DNA of 64,000 nt from Aeriscardovia aeriphila. Its GTDB lineage: Bacteria; Actinomycetota; Actinomycetes; Actinomycetales; Bifidobacteriaceae. The notes under the pieces were generated by a model. It searched no databases, was not told the DNA's origin, and saw only the letters and a list, made by a program, of their open reading frames with translations. The stretch is taken from contig CASERW010000003.1 in the NCBI GenBank assembly GCA_949290445.1, forward strand, positions 1 to 64,000, given 5' to 3'. A program made the translations under genes and the position numbers. The stretch's first letter is position 1; every line of letters starts with the position of its first letter. Of the stretch, positions 52,192-62,118 are shown in pieces.

Positions 52192-54477
52192 ATGGCGCAG
52201 ATGTACAACGAACCAACGAAGGCAGAGCTCCGCGAACTCATCGCAGAGCATATCGCAGAAAAGCACGGTGCTGAGAAGGCACGCGAGGAACTCGGCTTGG
52301 GCGAAAACCAACTCGTCGAGGGCCACCCGCTGCTCGAAAAGCCGCTGCCCGAACGTCGTTTTTACGACCGTGAGCTCAGCTGGCTTCTCTTCAACAACCG
52401 CGTTCTCGATCTGGAGAAGGATAAGAGCGTTCCTCTACTGGAGCGCGCCTTGTTCGGCTCTATTTTCGCGTCCAATTTGGATGAGTTCTTCATGGTTCGC
52501 GTGGCAGGTTTGAAGCACCGCATCGAAATGAACATTGCTGTTCCTTCCCCTGCAGGCCTCTCCCCACGCCAGCAGTTGCATGCCATCTCGCAGATGAACC
52601 ATCAGCTGCAGCAGGATCATGCTCGTTATACGCTCAACACTTTGTTGCCAGAGCTGGAGAAGGAGAATATTTCCCTCCTGCGCTGGAATGAGCTGACTAT
52701 TGCCGAGCAGGAAATTCTCTCCCAGTTCTTCAAGCGTCAAGTTTTCCCTGTGCTCACTCCTTTGGCAGTGGACCCTGCGCATCCGTTCCCGTACATCTCT
52801 GGTAATTCGTTGAACTTGGCTGTTATTGTGCAGAATCCACAGTCGGGCAAGTCGCATTTTGCTCGCGTGAAGATCCCGGATAACATGCCTCGTTTGGTGC
52901 CTGTGGAGGACCGTACCGACACGAATACGGCCGATCCGAAGAACCAGCATTACGCCTTCATCACGATGGAGAACCTGCTGGTCGCCCACCTCGATTCGCT
53001 GTTCCCGGGCATGATCGTCAAGGAGGCTCGTTCCTTCCGCGTCACTCGTAATGAGGATATTGACCTGGAAGAGGACGATGCTGATAATCTTTTGAACGCC
53101 TTGGAGAAGGAGCTTCGTCAGCGTCGCTTCGGATTACCAATCCGCTTGGAGTTGAACGAGAATACTTCTCCCTTCCTGTCGAATCTGCTCGCCCAGCAGC
53201 TGGGTGTTACGCAAGACGAAATTTATCGTCTTCCTACCCCACTGGACCTCACCTTCCTCTCCGAGTTGCGCGGCTCAGTGGACCGTAGCGACCTCAAGTA
53301 CAAGCCATATATTGCTCCAACAAACCGCCAGATTGCTGGTATGAAGACGGCTGGCTCGTCGGAATCGGATATTTTCGCCGCTATTCGTGAGGGCGATGTG
53401 CTGTTGCACCACCCGTACGATTCCTTCCAGACTTCCGTCGTAGCCTTCTTGCAGCAGGCTGCAAGCGACCCGAACGTGCTGGCAATCAAGCAGACTATTT
53501 ACCGTACGTCTGGTGATTCGGCGATTATCAACGCGTTGATCGACGCAGCAACTGCTGGCAAGCAGGTGTTGGCTCTGGTGGAGATTAAGGCTCGCTTTGA
53601 TGAGGAAGCCAATATTGCTTGGGCCCGCAAGCTCGAACATGCAGGCGTGCACGTCGTCTACGGCATTGTTGGTTTGAAGACGCATTGCAAGCTTTCGCTC
53701 GTGGTGCGCAAGGAAGGTAACCAGCTGCGTCGTTACTGCCATGTGGGCACGGGTAATTACAACCCGAAGACGGCTCGTCTGTACACTGATCTGGGCATTC
53801 TGACCTGCGACCCTGTTGTTGGCCAGGATCTCACTCGCCTGTTCAACCAGCTTTCTGGCTATGCTCCACGTGAAACCTTCCACAGGCTGCTCGTGGCTCC
53901 TCGCACCATCCGCCCAGGTCTGATTGAGCGCATTCGCCGTGAGGAGAAGGCTGCACTGGCTGGTAAGGAAGCCTGGATCAAGATCAAGGTCAACTCTTTG
54001 GTCGATGAGAAGTGCATCGACGAGCTGTACCGCGCTTCCCAGGCTGGAGTGAAAATCGACTGCGTAGTGCGCGGTATTTGCTCCATTCGCCCCGGCATTC
54101 CTGGCTTGTCGGAGAATATTCGCGTTCACTCGATTCTGGGTCGCTATTTGGAGCATTCGCGCATCTTCGCCTTTGCTAACTCCAACGGCCCGCAGATTGA
54201 CGAAGGCCCTGAGCATGGTCCCGAAGTGTGGATCGGCTCTGCCGACATCATGCACCGCAATCTCGATAGGCGCGTGGAAGCTCTGATCCGCATCACCGAT
54301 CCTCATCAGGCTCAGGAGCTGATCGACTATGTGGATGAGCAAATTTCTGACTCCACGTCGAGCTGGCGTGAGAAGTCGGATGGCACGTATGAGCGCGTGA
54401 CTACCGATAAGGAAGGGAACCCTCTGCAGGATTCTCAGACCGTCGAAATGCATAAACACTTGCATCCACGTCACTGA
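52192..54477 (+). CDS. ppk: Polyphosphate kinase 1
   Basis: Reversibly polymerises ATP gamma-phosphate into polyphosphate. 761 aa. N-domain [20 protein letters not shown], head domain [13 protein letters not shown], and active-site histidines in [20 protein letters not shown] and [16 protein letters not shown]-terminal [17 protein letters not shown] lies only seven bases before the ATG, so the mRNA may be leaderless; no ribosome site is evident. Followed by the Nudix gene 18 bases later. Confidence 0.96.
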   Translation: MAQMYNEPTKAELRELIAEHIAEKHGAEKAREELGLGENQLVEGHPLLEKPLPERRFYDRELSWLLFNNRVLDLEKDKSVPLLERALFGSIFASNLDEFFMVRVAGLKHRIEMNIAVPSPAGLSPRQQLHAISQMNHQLQQDHARYTLNTLLPELEKENISLLRWNELTIAEQEILSQFFKRQVFPVLTPLAVDPAHPFPYISGNSLNLAVIVQNPQSGKSHFARVKIPDNMPRLVPVEDRTDTNTADPKNQHYAFITMENLLVAHLDSLFPGMIVKEARSFRVTRNEDIDLEEDDADNLLNALEKELRQRRFGLPIRLELNENTSPFLSNLLAQQLGVTQDEIYRLPTPLDLTFLSELRGSVDRSDLKYKPYIAPTNRQIAGMKTAGSSESDIFAAIREGDVLLHHPYDSFQTSVVAFLQQAASDPNVLAIKQTIYRTSGDSAIINALIDAATAGKQVLALVEIKARFDEEANIAWARKLEHAGVHVVYGIVGLKTHCKLSLVVRKEGNQLRRYCHVGTGNYNPKTARLYTDLGILTCDPVVGQDLTRLFNQLSGYAPRETFHRLLVAPRTIRPGLIERIRREEKAALAGKEAWIKIKVNSLVDEKCIDELYRASQAGVKIDCVVRGICSIRPGIPGLSENIRVHSILGRYLEHSRIFAFANSNGPQIDEGPEHGPEVWIGSADIMHRNLDRRVEALIRITDPHQAQELIDYVDEQISDSTSSWREKSDGTYERVTTDKEGNPLQDSQTVEMHKHLHPRH

Positions 54478-54495
54478 GAGGTAAGGCTGCTGCGC

Positions 54496-56058
54496 ATGAG
54501 CAAGAAGAACGATAAATCCTCGCATGATATCGTCTGGGCTGCAGGGTGCGTGGTCTGGCGTCGTATCCAGTCCGCCCCTGCGGCGCAACAGCCTCATACC
54601 GACCAGAACACAGCTGGACAGCCTGCTGCTGCAACTTCAGCGGCTTCTGCAGCCGCTCAGGTCGTACAACCTCAGGGCGCAGCTCAAGCCGCAACCGCAC
54701 AACCTCAGGCCGCAACTGCACAGCCTCAGGCCGCAGCTCAGAACACAACAGCGAAGCCAGCCTTGACTGCGCGTCAGCTTGCTCAGTACGGCCCGCGACC
54801 CCAGCCGGATATTTCCCAGTTCAATAAGCGCCAGCGCGTGGTCTACGCCATGAATGATTTCGCCCTGGATGCGCAGGATATGAAGGCTTTGGCCGTTTCT
54901 GCGGCTCAGACCAGTGATAATCAGAAGCGTTTGCGTGCGGAAAACTACCAGCCTGATTTCGACGTCATGACCGATGTGGACGGCGTAGGCATGCGCTCTC
55001 ACTCGGGCTTGGCGAACAACCCGCACATCCCGATTTATTCGGATATTCAGCTGCCTCACGACGTGGAAATCTGCCTTATTCACCGCAGAAAGTACGACGA
55101 CTGGGGGCTTCCGAAGGGCAAGAGTGACAAAAATGAGTCTCTGGCCCATACGGCTGTTCGCGAAACTATGGAGGAAACTGGCATTCCGGTTCGCCTCGGC
55201 CCTCTGGTGGGCTGCGTGGGCTACCCCATCGACGAGGTCAAGAAGCATGGGAAAGCCAGCCGAAAGCTCGCCTCTGCTCAAACAACCTCTTCCGAACCGC
55301 TGGAGATTACCAGAACCTATCGCAAACAAGTGGTGTATTGGATGGGCGAGCCACTCAGCCCAGCCGCTCACGCGCAACGCGAACTGGCTTTAGGCGGCCC
55401 GATTACCAAGGATGAAGAGGCAGACGAACTGGTGTGGATGCCTCTCGCCGAGGCCATGAACCGCCTGTCTTACCCATCCGACCAGCAGATTGTGCAGAAC
55501 TTCGCCTACCTGTGGGAGCTCGGAGCCGGAGATGCAGGAACTGTTCTGCTGCTGCGCCACGGCACGGCTCAGTCGAAGAAGCACTGGCATTATGCCGATT
55601 CTCAGCGCCCGCTCACCCCTGTTGGCGCTGCTCAAGCATGTGGTTTGGCACCTGATATTGCCGCTTTTGCGCCATCTCGCTTGTTGACCTCGCCTGCTCG
55701 CCGTGCACGCCAGTCGCTGTTGCCGTACTCGCTGGAAACTGGCTTGACCTTGCAAGAGTGTAACGAGCTAACACCGGAGGCGACCGCTCACGATTCTCAC
55801 GCTGGCCGCGAGTTCCTAGCGAAGGTAATGTGTGAAGCACAGAAAGCACACGAATGCGTCGTTGTGGAAACACATAAGCCTGTTATCGCCAAAATGATGA
55901 AGCTGTTGCGCAAGTCGGCGCTGAGCAATACCTCGCAGTCGCTGGCAGATGATGGTTTTGTTGAATCCGGCGCAGGATTAGCACTGACAGTTCGCACCAG
56001 CTCGTCCGGAAAGCCTGAAGTGATTGATTCCTTCGAGATTTTCCCGACACTGTACTGA
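54496..56058 (+). CDS. MutT1-like Nudix hydrolase fused to a histidine phosphatase domain, with a long insertion
   Basis: 520 aa. The Nudix domain begins IVWAAGCVVWRR (residues 12-23), is interrupted by about 165 residues, and resumes VEICLIHRRKYDDWGLPKGK with Nudix box GKSDKNESLAHTAVRETMEE-TGI. The insertion contains Ala/Gln/Pro repeats (AAQAATAQPQAATAQPQAAA) and a more ordered stretch with a GATAATC motif (54915). The C-terminal domain has LLLRHGTAQS (RHG) as in mycobacterial MutT1, which degrades 8-oxo-dGTP and diadenosine polyphosphates. Follows ppk closely. Confidence 0.88.
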   Translation: MSKKNDKSSHDIVWAAGCVVWRRIQSAPAAQQPHTDQNTAGQPAAATSAASAAAQVVQPQGAAQAATAQPQAATAQPQAAAQNTTAKPALTARQLAQYGPRPQPDISQFNKRQRVVYAMNDFALDAQDMKALAVSAAQTSDNQKRLRAENYQPDFDVMTDVDGVGMRSHSGLANNPHIPIYSDIQLPHDVEICLIHRRKYDDWGLPKGKSDKNESLAHTAVRETMEETGIPVRLGPLVGCVGYPIDEVKKHGKASRKLASAQTTSSEPLEITRTYRKQVVYWMGEPLSPAAHAQRELALGGPITKDEEADELVWMPLAEAMNRLSYPSDQQIVQNFAYLWELGAGDAGTVLLLRHGTAQSKKHWHYADSQRPLTPVGAAQACGLAPDIAAFAPSRLLTSPARRARQSLLPYSLETGLTLQECNELTPEATAHDSHAGREFLAKVMCEAQKAHECVVVETHKPVIAKMMKLLRKSALSNTSQSLADDGFVESGAGLALTVRTSSSGKPEVIDSFEIFPTLY

Positions 56059-56290
56059 CTGTACTGAGCGGAAACTGCGGCTGTACTGAGCGAAACCGCG
56101 TTTTTAACGCATATTATTTATTCCCGCACGTACGCTACTGGCTGAGTACAGAAATTGCGGGTAGTGTGCCTGCCTATACTAAGCACACAGCGCAGGAACA
56201 CAGCTTGGTGATAAGCCAGAAGTAATCACCGCAAGTAATGAGCACACCTGAGCAGCACCTGAGCCGCGCACAAACAACGAAGGAGGGAGC
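56059..56290. repeat. Intergenic region with a direct repeat
   Basis: CTGTACTGAGCG occurs twice (about 56061 and 56082), with a weak GCGG/CCGC hairpin followed by TTTTT near 56100 that may end the ppk transcript. No gene seen in the remaining bases. Confidence 0.45.
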
Positions 56291-57259
56291 ATGAGCACAG
56301 CTACATCTCAGCCGCGTTCTGCATCAGCTCCCACACGCTCTTCGCAGCCCGGCACCGAGCCTGGCGACAAGAAAGCCGCTGTACGCGCCCGCTCACGGTG
56401 GGCATCGCCCGCACTTGTATGGGGAACCGTTATCGTTTCCTTCTTCGTGTTGCTGGCTCTCCTTGCACCTGTTTTCACCCTGATCACCGGCAACGACCCG
56501 TACCAAGAACATCGCGAACTGCTCGGCCCTTCTTCCGTTCCGACCGGTTTCGGCGGCGGAATTTCCGCACAACACTGGTTTGGCGTCACGCCTTTGCGCG
56601 GAGTTGACGTGTTCTCCATCGTCTCCTACGGCGCTCAAGTATCCCTGGGTATTGGCCTCGCCTCCACCGTTATTTCCACTATTCTCGGTTTGGCAATCGG
56701 CTTGCTTGCTGGCTACTTCCCTGGTGTTGTGGACGCACTGCTGTCGCGAACGATGGATGTTTTCTTCGGCTTCCCATTCTTGATTTTTGCTATCGCACTC
56801 TCAGCGGTCGTCCCGTCTTCCTTCCCTCGCCCACTCCTGCTCATCTTGGTGTTAGGCTTCTTTGGCTGGCCAGGTACCGCCCGCCTGATGCGCGCGCAAA
56901 CGCTGACCTTGCGCGAGCGCGATTACACGACGGCTGCTCTCGTCATGGGTGCCAGCCCGTGGCATATTTTGCGCTATGAAATCCTGCCAGGCCTGCTGCC
57001 TCTGTTGATTGTTCGTACAACTTTGGCTATCCCGGGTCGCATCGGTTCGGAGGCAGCTTTAAGCTTCTTGGGTGTGGGCATTAACCCGCCAACACCGTCG
57101 TGGGGTCGCGCCATTTCTGACGCAGTGAATTGGGCTTTGGTTGACCCCATGTACCTGATTTTCCCTGGTATGGCGCTCTTCCTCGTCACCTTTGGCTTTA
57201 ACCTGTTGGGCGACGGATTATCAGATGCTCTTGATCCACGAAAGGGGGAGAAAGCATGA
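56291..57259 (+). CDS. Oligopeptide ABC transporter permease, OppC/DppC type
   Basis: 322 aa. N-terminal polar 35 residues, first helix (GTVIVSFFVLLALLAPVF), then the OppC core with five more helices and the EAA loop DYTTAALVMGASPWHILRYE. AAGGAGGGAGC precedes the ATG. Its stop overlaps the next gene start by ATGA. Gene order here is C-B-A-DF rather than the commoner A-B-C-D-F. Confidence 0.94.
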   Translation: MSTATSQPRSASAPTRSSQPGTEPGDKKAAVRARSRWASPALVWGTVIVSFFVLLALLAPVFTLITGNDPYQEHRELLGPSSVPTGFGGGISAQHWFGVTPLRGVDVFSIVSYGAQVSLGIGLASTVISTILGLAIGLLAGYFPGVVDALLSRTMDVFFGFPFLIFAIALSAVVPSSFPRPLLLILVLGFFGWPGTARLMRAQTLTLRERDYTTAALVMGASPWHILRYEILPGLLPLLIVRTTLAIPGRIGSEAALSFLGVGINPPTPSWGRAISDAVNWALVDPMYLIFPGMALFLVTFGFNLLGDGLSDALDPRKGEKA

Positions 57260-58281
57260 GCACCTTCGCTTCTTCCCCACTGGCACGTACGCTGTGGTAC
57301 ATCCTCAAGCGCGCCGTTCAAGCACTTGTGGTGATCATCCTCATCGCCGTCGCGCTCTTCTTGGTTTTCTACATGCTTCCGGCAAACCCAGCTCAGCTTT
57401 CGTGCGGTAAGCCGTGCACTCCCGAACAGTTGCAGCGCGTCTCCGCCTTCATGGGCACTGATCAGCCGTGGTATGCGCAGTTGGGAGCTTATATGCTCGG
57501 CATTTTCGCTGGCCGCACTTTCGGCACCGGCGCTTCTGCCGTGGTGTGCAGCGCTCCATGCTTAGGTTATTCGTTCCGCTTGAGCACTCCGGTCACCACT
57601 TTGATCGCTCAGCGCTTCCCCGTCACCGCATCGATTGCCATTGGTGCAGCTGTGCTGTGGATGCTTGTGGGCGTGAGCACAGGTGTTCTGGCTGCTGTGA
57701 AGCGTGGAACGTGGGTGGATCGCCTGCTCAATGCTCTTTCCAGCATTGGCATTTCGTCGCCAAGCTACCTGATTGGCCTGCTCGCCATCATCGTTTTCGC
57801 CATTGAACTGCCGCTCTTCCCTTCCTCGGGCTATGTTGCTTTCAGCACGAACCCGTTGGAATGGTTGCAGCACATGCTCTTGCCATGGCTGGTTCTGGCT
57901 TTGCTCAATGCTGCAGGCTACACGCGCATCACTCGCGCTCAAATGGTAACGGAACTCGAGCAGGATTACATTCGTACCGCACGCTCGAAGGGCGTGCCAG
58001 AGCGTCGCATTATTGGTGTGCACGCTTTGCGCAATGCTCTTCTGCCTGTGATGACACTGTTCGGCCTGGACCTGGGTGCTCTTCTCGGTGGCGCTGTGCT
58101 CACCGAAAAGGTGTTCTCCATGCAGGGTTTGGGCATGCTTCTTCTTGATTCGGTGACGAATTTGGACCTCCAAGTGCTGGTGGGCTCCACTCTCTTCGCC
58201 GCCGCTCTCGTCATTATTGCTAATCTCATCGTCGATATCTGTTATTCCTTGCTCGACCCTCGTGTCACGCTCGGCCACTGA
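57256..58281 (+). CDS. Oligopeptide ABC transporter permease, OppB/DppB type
   Basis: 341 aa, six helices, EAA loop DYIRTARSKGVPERRIIGVH typical of OppB. A larger outer segment with Cys residues (LSCGKPCTPEQ and VVCSAPCLGYS) is not usual and could form disulfides. Start overlaps the OppC stop. 225 bases then lead to the binding-protein gene. Confidence 0.94.
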   Translation: MSTFASSPLARTLWYILKRAVQALVVIILIAVALFLVFYMLPANPAQLSCGKPCTPEQLQRVSAFMGTDQPWYAQLGAYMLGIFAGRTFGTGASAVVCSAPCLGYSFRLSTPVTTLIAQRFPVTASIAIGAAVLWMLVGVSTGVLAAVKRGTWVDRLLNALSSIGISSPSYLIGLLAIIVFAIELPLFPSSGYVAFSTNPLEWLQHMLLPWLVLALLNAAGYTRITRAQMVTELEQDYIRTARSKGVPERRIIGVHALRNALLPVMTLFGLDLGALLGGAVLTEKVFSMQGLGMLLLDSVTNLDLQVLVGSTLFAAALVIIANLIVDICYSLLDPRVTLGH

Positions 58282-58352
58282 CTTTCCGGCACTGAGTCAC
58301 CCGTTGCGGCGCTTTTGCGGAACACAGAAAAGGACATCGCCGATGGAGGATA

Positions 58353-58475
58353 ATGCCTCGGCAACTGCCAACCGGCATTTATCAGACCATAGATCACCGG
58401 GCTGCCACAGCCACCACAACTGATACCGTTGCAACAGCCAAAACCGTTGCCACAACAGTTGTACCTCAACTGTGA
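58353..58475 (+). CDS. Possible 40-aa peptide between oppB and oppA
   Basis: GGAGGATA precedes an ATG that opens 40 codons: MPRQLPTGIYQTIDHRAATA then a Thr/Val/Ala-rich end. It has no domain and the DNA there repeats (ACCGTTGCAACAGCC, ACCGTTGCCACAACA). Could be a leader peptide or chance. Confidence 0.2.
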   Translation: MPRQLPTGIYQTIDHRAATATTTDTVATAKTVATTVVPQL

Positions 58476-58506
58476 CTAACCCTGATCAGGAAAATAAGGA
58501 AAGCAT

Positions 58507-60186
58507 ATGAAGAAGAAATCTCTGGCGCTGACCGCCGTTGCTGCACTCACTACTCTGAGCTTGGCACTGGCAGGTTGCGGCTCTTCGGCAACCGGCTTGG
58601 GTGGAGCAAACGCTTCCAACGGTTCAAACACTCAAGCAGCCCCTACAAAGGGCGGCACTCTGACCGTTCTGACCTCAGGCACGAGCATCAACCTCGACCC
58701 TGCTTCCAGCCAGAACCTCGCCACCACAACGGGCGGCATGATCCACCGTCGTTTGAACGAGTGGAAGGTGAGCAAGAACGGTGATGCCGAGCTCGTCCCA
58801 GACCTCGCCACTAACACTGGTAAGCCCAGCGAGAACGGCAAAGTGTGGACCTTCACCCTCAAGAAGGGCCTGAAGTTCTCCAACGGCCAGCCCATCACCT
58901 CGAAGGACGTCAAGTGGGGCCTCGAGCGCTCCTTCGCTGACACCTTCTCGGGAGGCTTGAGCTACCACAAGCAGCTGCTGGAAGGCGCTCAAGATTATCA
59001 CGGCCCATTTGAAGGCCAGGAGCTCAATTCCATTGAAACTCCTGACGACCAGACCATCGTCTTCCACTTGAACCAGTCTTTCGGTGAGTTCGACTGGGTG
59101 GCTTCCCTCATCTCCTTCTCCCCTGTTCCTTACGGCGAGGGCAAGAATAAGGATTACGGAACCACTCCTGTCACCACTGGCCCGTACGAGGTGAAGAGCA
59201 ACGTTCCTGGACGCGAGCTGGTGATGGTTCGCAACAAGTATTGGGATGCTTCCACCGATTCGGTGCGTAAGGCTTACCCGGATTCCATCGTGTACAAGAT
59301 GAGCCAGGATTCTTCCGTCGCCGCTCAGCAGATCATGGCTGGTTCTGGCGATGGCAAGACCAGCATGTTGGGCGATCTTGTTCCTCCAGCACAGCTCGCT
59401 CAAGCACAGGCCAACCCTGCTCAGAAGGCGCTGCTGGCAACCTCTGGCGATGGCGCTTTGGAATACTTGGCTATTAACAACGAGCGTGTGAAGGATAAGC
59501 GCGTTCGCGAGGCCATCCTCTACGCAACAGACCGTGAGGCTTACCGCACTGCAGCTGGTGGCGAAATTGCCGGTGGTTACGCCAGCACTCTCATCACTCC
59601 TGGCATTTCTGGCCGCGAGCAGTATGACTTGTACAAGCCAGGTAAGACGGGCGATGTGAAGAAGGCGAAGGCTTTGCTTGCTCAGGCTGGCAACCCGAAG
59701 CTGAACCTGACGTTGGTGGCTACTTCTTCTCAGACGGAGAAGGCTTCCGCAATTCAGACGGCTTTGAAGCGCGCTGGCATCACGGTGACGATCAAGACGT
59801 TGGATAGCACCGTCTACTCCGATACGGTGAGGAACGCTGGCGACTTCGACTTGGCTATCAGCTCCTGGCAGCCTGATTTCCCGAGCCCGTACGCTAACAT
59901 TGCCCCGCTCTTCGACTCCTCCCAGATTGGCAACGGCAATATGAACGAATCCCACTACAACAACCCTGAAGTGGACAAGCTCATCGCTCAGGCCACTGGC
60001 ACTGTGGATAAGGCGAAGGCTTTGAAGCTGTGGGCTGAGGTCGACAAGCGCATCATGGAGGATGTTCCTGTGGTTCCGCTGATCTACTCGCACAACACCT
60101 TCCTGCGTGGCTCCAAGGTGGCGAACTTCATGATCGGCACCTTCCCGGCTTACCCGGATTACCTGGTGGTCGGCCTGTCCAAGTGA
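58507..60186 (+). CDS. Oligopeptide-binding lipoprotein (SBP family 5, OppA type)
   Basis: 559 aa with signal peptide and lipobox LALAGCGSS (Cys near 24). Core features: family signature WTFTLKKGLKFSNGQPITSK, DVKWGLERSF, FHLNQSFGEFDW, and YATDREAYRTAAGG. Captures peptides for the permeases encoded before it. AAGGAAAGC precedes the ATG. Ends at a strong terminator (60288-60345). Confidence 0.94.
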   Translation: MKKKSLALTAVAALTTLSLALAGCGSSATGLGGANASNGSNTQAAPTKGGTLTVLTSGTSINLDPASSQNLATTTGGMIHRRLNEWKVSKNGDAELVPDLATNTGKPSENGKVWTFTLKKGLKFSNGQPITSKDVKWGLERSFADTFSGGLSYHKQLLEGAQDYHGPFEGQELNSIETPDDQTIVFHLNQSFGEFDWVASLISFSPVPYGEGKNKDYGTTPVTTGPYEVKSNVPGRELVMVRNKYWDASTDSVRKAYPDSIVYKMSQDSSVAAQQIMAGSGDGKTSMLGDLVPPAQLAQAQANPAQKALLATSGDGALEYLAINNERVKDKRVREAILYATDREAYRTAAGGEIAGGYASTLITPGISGREQYDLYKPGKTGDVKKAKALLAQAGNPKLNLTLVATSSQTEKASAIQTALKRAGITVTIKTLDSTVYSDTVRNAGDFDLAISSWQPDFPSPYANIAPLFDSSQIGNGNMNESHYNNPEVDKLIAQATGTVDKAKALKLWAEVDKRIMEDVPVVPLIYSHNTFLRGSKVANFMIGTFPAYPDYLVVGLSK

Positions 60187-60287
60187 AAATGCTGAAACTG
60201 GTACCTCAATTCGCTGGCCAGTCGGTTGGCTGGTGAACTGGTGTCAATAACTCAGTCGGTAAGAATTAACTAAATAGGTAAAACTAG

Positions 60288-60345
60288 GCCGCTCGGCTTG
60301 TCGCGTAGTGAGCTACGCCGGCGCGCTGAGCGGCTTATTCTTTGA
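60288..60345 (+). terminator. Terminator after the OppA-type gene
   Basis: GCCGCTC pairs with GAGCGGC, with an inner stem GCGTAG/CTACGC, followed by TTATTCTTT. Confidence 0.75.
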
Positions 60346-60363
60346 GTAGCACAACAACACATG

Positions 60364-60397
60364 CTGGTAATCTTGAGGAATTTTGTAAGATTACCAG
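60364..60397. repeat. Perfect inverted pair of a genome-motif variant
   Basis: CTGGTAATCTT and AAGATTACCAG are exact reverse complements 12 bases apart, each a one-base variant of the over-represented motif. The pair lies 20 bases before the OppDF start and could form a hairpin in its leader or be a binding site. Confidence 0.85.
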
Positions 60398-60416
60398 TAC
60401 CCAGAAGAGGAGTGAC

Positions 60417-62060
60417 ATGGCCACAGATAGCACGCGCGAGCCTTTGCTCACTGTTTCCCACGTGTCGATTGGTTTTAACGGCACTCCAGTCACTCATGAC
60501 GTTCACTTTTCCCTGTTCCCTGGCACGATTACCGCGCTGGTCGGAGAGTCAGGTTCCGGCAAGTCGGTGTCGGCGATGGCACTGGCCCATCTTGACCCTT
60601 CCCAAGCTGAGGTTTCCGGCCAGGCTTTTCTCGACAGCAACACGACGCTCAATATTTTGGACAATACACTTGATCAGGCGAGCTTGCAGAAGTTGCGCGG
60701 CGGCCAGATCGGCGTTGTTTTCCAAGAGCCGATGACGGCTTTCAACCCTTTGATGACTTTGGGCAAGCAGGTGGAGGAAAGCTTGATCTACCACCAACCC
60801 AAGCTGAGCAAGCAGGAGCGCAAAGAGGCTGTTTTACACGCTTTTGAGGCGGTTCGCTTGCCGCAGCCGGAGCGTATTTTCACTGCTCATCCTCATGAAC
60901 TTTCTGGTGGCCAGTTGCAGCGTGTGATGATTGCGATGGCTATTATCAACAATCCTTCGATTATCATTGCTGACGAGCCGACGACCGCCTTGGATGTGAC
61001 GACACAAAAGGCGATTTTGCAGCTGTTGGAGAGCCTCGCGCGCGAGCGTCACCTGGCGATCTTGATTATCACGCACGATATGGGTGTGGTGTGGGAAGCT
61101 GCGCAGTACGTGTACGTGATGCAGAAGGGTGAAATCGTTGAGGAAGGTAGCACGCGCCAGATTTTCACTGCGCCAACTCACCCGTATACGCGTATGCTGC
61201 TGGACGCTGTGCCGAAGCTGACTGTCGACAGCGAGGGCGAGGACAGCCCCACCGCCGACTCGCCAGCTCCAGCCCTCGTCCAGCTCGAACACGTGTCGCT
61301 GTCGTATTCTCACCGCGCACACGCCAAGCTCGCGCTCCACGACATCTCCCTGCGCATCGGCGCAGGGGAAACACTCGCGCTCGTCGGAGAGTCAGGCGCG
61401 GGCAAAACCACTATCGGCAAGGTGATTTCTGGGCAGCTGACCCCACAACAGGGAACCGTGCTCATCGGCGGTGATAATCTTGCGGGATTGAAAGGAAAGA
61501 AACTTCGCCAGGCGCGCTCCTCTATCGGCTTTGTATTCCAAAACTCAAGCTCGGCGCTCGTACCGACCAAAACGATTGGCTGGTCGATTGCCGAACCACT
61601 GCTCGTTGAGGAGAGTCTGGGTGGCACGAAGCTGAGCAGCCAGCAGAGGCTCGAGCGTGTGGAAGAGCTGATGAAGCATGTGGGTTTGGACCCTGCTCTC
61701 GCCTCTCGCTTCCCCTACCAGCTTTCTGGCGGCCAGCGTCAGCGCGTGGGTATTGCTCGAGCGATCGCATTGCGCCCGAAGCTTCTCATTGCTGATGAGC
61801 CGACGAGTTCGCTAGATGTGACCGTTCAAAAGCGCGTGCTGGACCTGTTGCGCACGCTTCAGCAGGAGTATGGCTACGCTTGCTTGTTCATCACGCATGA
61901 TCTGGGCATTGTGCAGGAGGTTGCGCATAATCTCGCCGTCATTAAGAGTGGTGAGATTGTGGAGCAGGGCAGCGTTTCTGAGGTTCTTGCTCACCCTCGC
62001 CATGCGTATACTCGTACTCTGTTGGATGCTTCTCCGCGCATCGACGTCAGCGCACGATAA
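60417..62060 (+). CDS. Oligopeptide ABC transporter ATPase, OppD-OppF fusion
   Basis: 547 aa with two complete ABC domains. First: Walker A GESGSGKSVS, signature LSGGQLQRV, Walker B IIADEPTTALD. Second: GESGAGKTTIGKV, LSGGQRQRVGIARA, LIADEPTSSLD. Linked by an acidic segment (DSEGEDSPTADSPAP). The start at 60417 follows AGAGGAGTGAC; the frame to 60342 has no site. A TGATAATCT motif at 61472 falls in GGDNLAGL of the second domain. Probably energises the OppBC permeases upstream. Confidence 0.95.
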   Translation: MATDSTREPLLTVSHVSIGFNGTPVTHDVHFSLFPGTITALVGESGSGKSVSAMALAHLDPSQAEVSGQAFLDSNTTLNILDNTLDQASLQKLRGGQIGVVFQEPMTAFNPLMTLGKQVEESLIYHQPKLSKQERKEAVLHAFEAVRLPQPERIFTAHPHELSGGQLQRVMIAMAIINNPSIIIADEPTTALDVTTQKAILQLLESLARERHLAILIITHDMGVVWEAAQYVYVMQKGEIVEEGSTRQIFTAPTHPYTRMLLDAVPKLTVDSEGEDSPTADSPAPALVQLEHVSLSYSHRAHAKLALHDISLRIGAGETLALVGESGAGKTTIGKVISGQLTPQQGTVLIGGDNLAGLKGKKLRQARSSIGFVFQNSSSALVPTKTIGWSIAEPLLVEESLGGTKLSSQQRLERVEELMKHVGLDPALASRFPYQLSGGQRQRVGIARAIALRPKLLIADEPTSSLDVTVQKRVLDLLRTLQQEYGYACLFITHDLGIVQEVAHNLAVIKSGEIVEQGSVSEVLAHPRHAYTRTLLDASPRIDVSAR

Positions 62061-62118
62061 CTTCAGAAGCTGAACTTCACAGTGTTAGCTTCTGGCCCGT
62101 TACTTCAGGAGGAAGTTC

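Noticed and set aside
53275-54597. Long minus-strand frame opposite ppk
   Set aside because: Antisense shadow of ppk, whose active-site histidines are on the plus strand.
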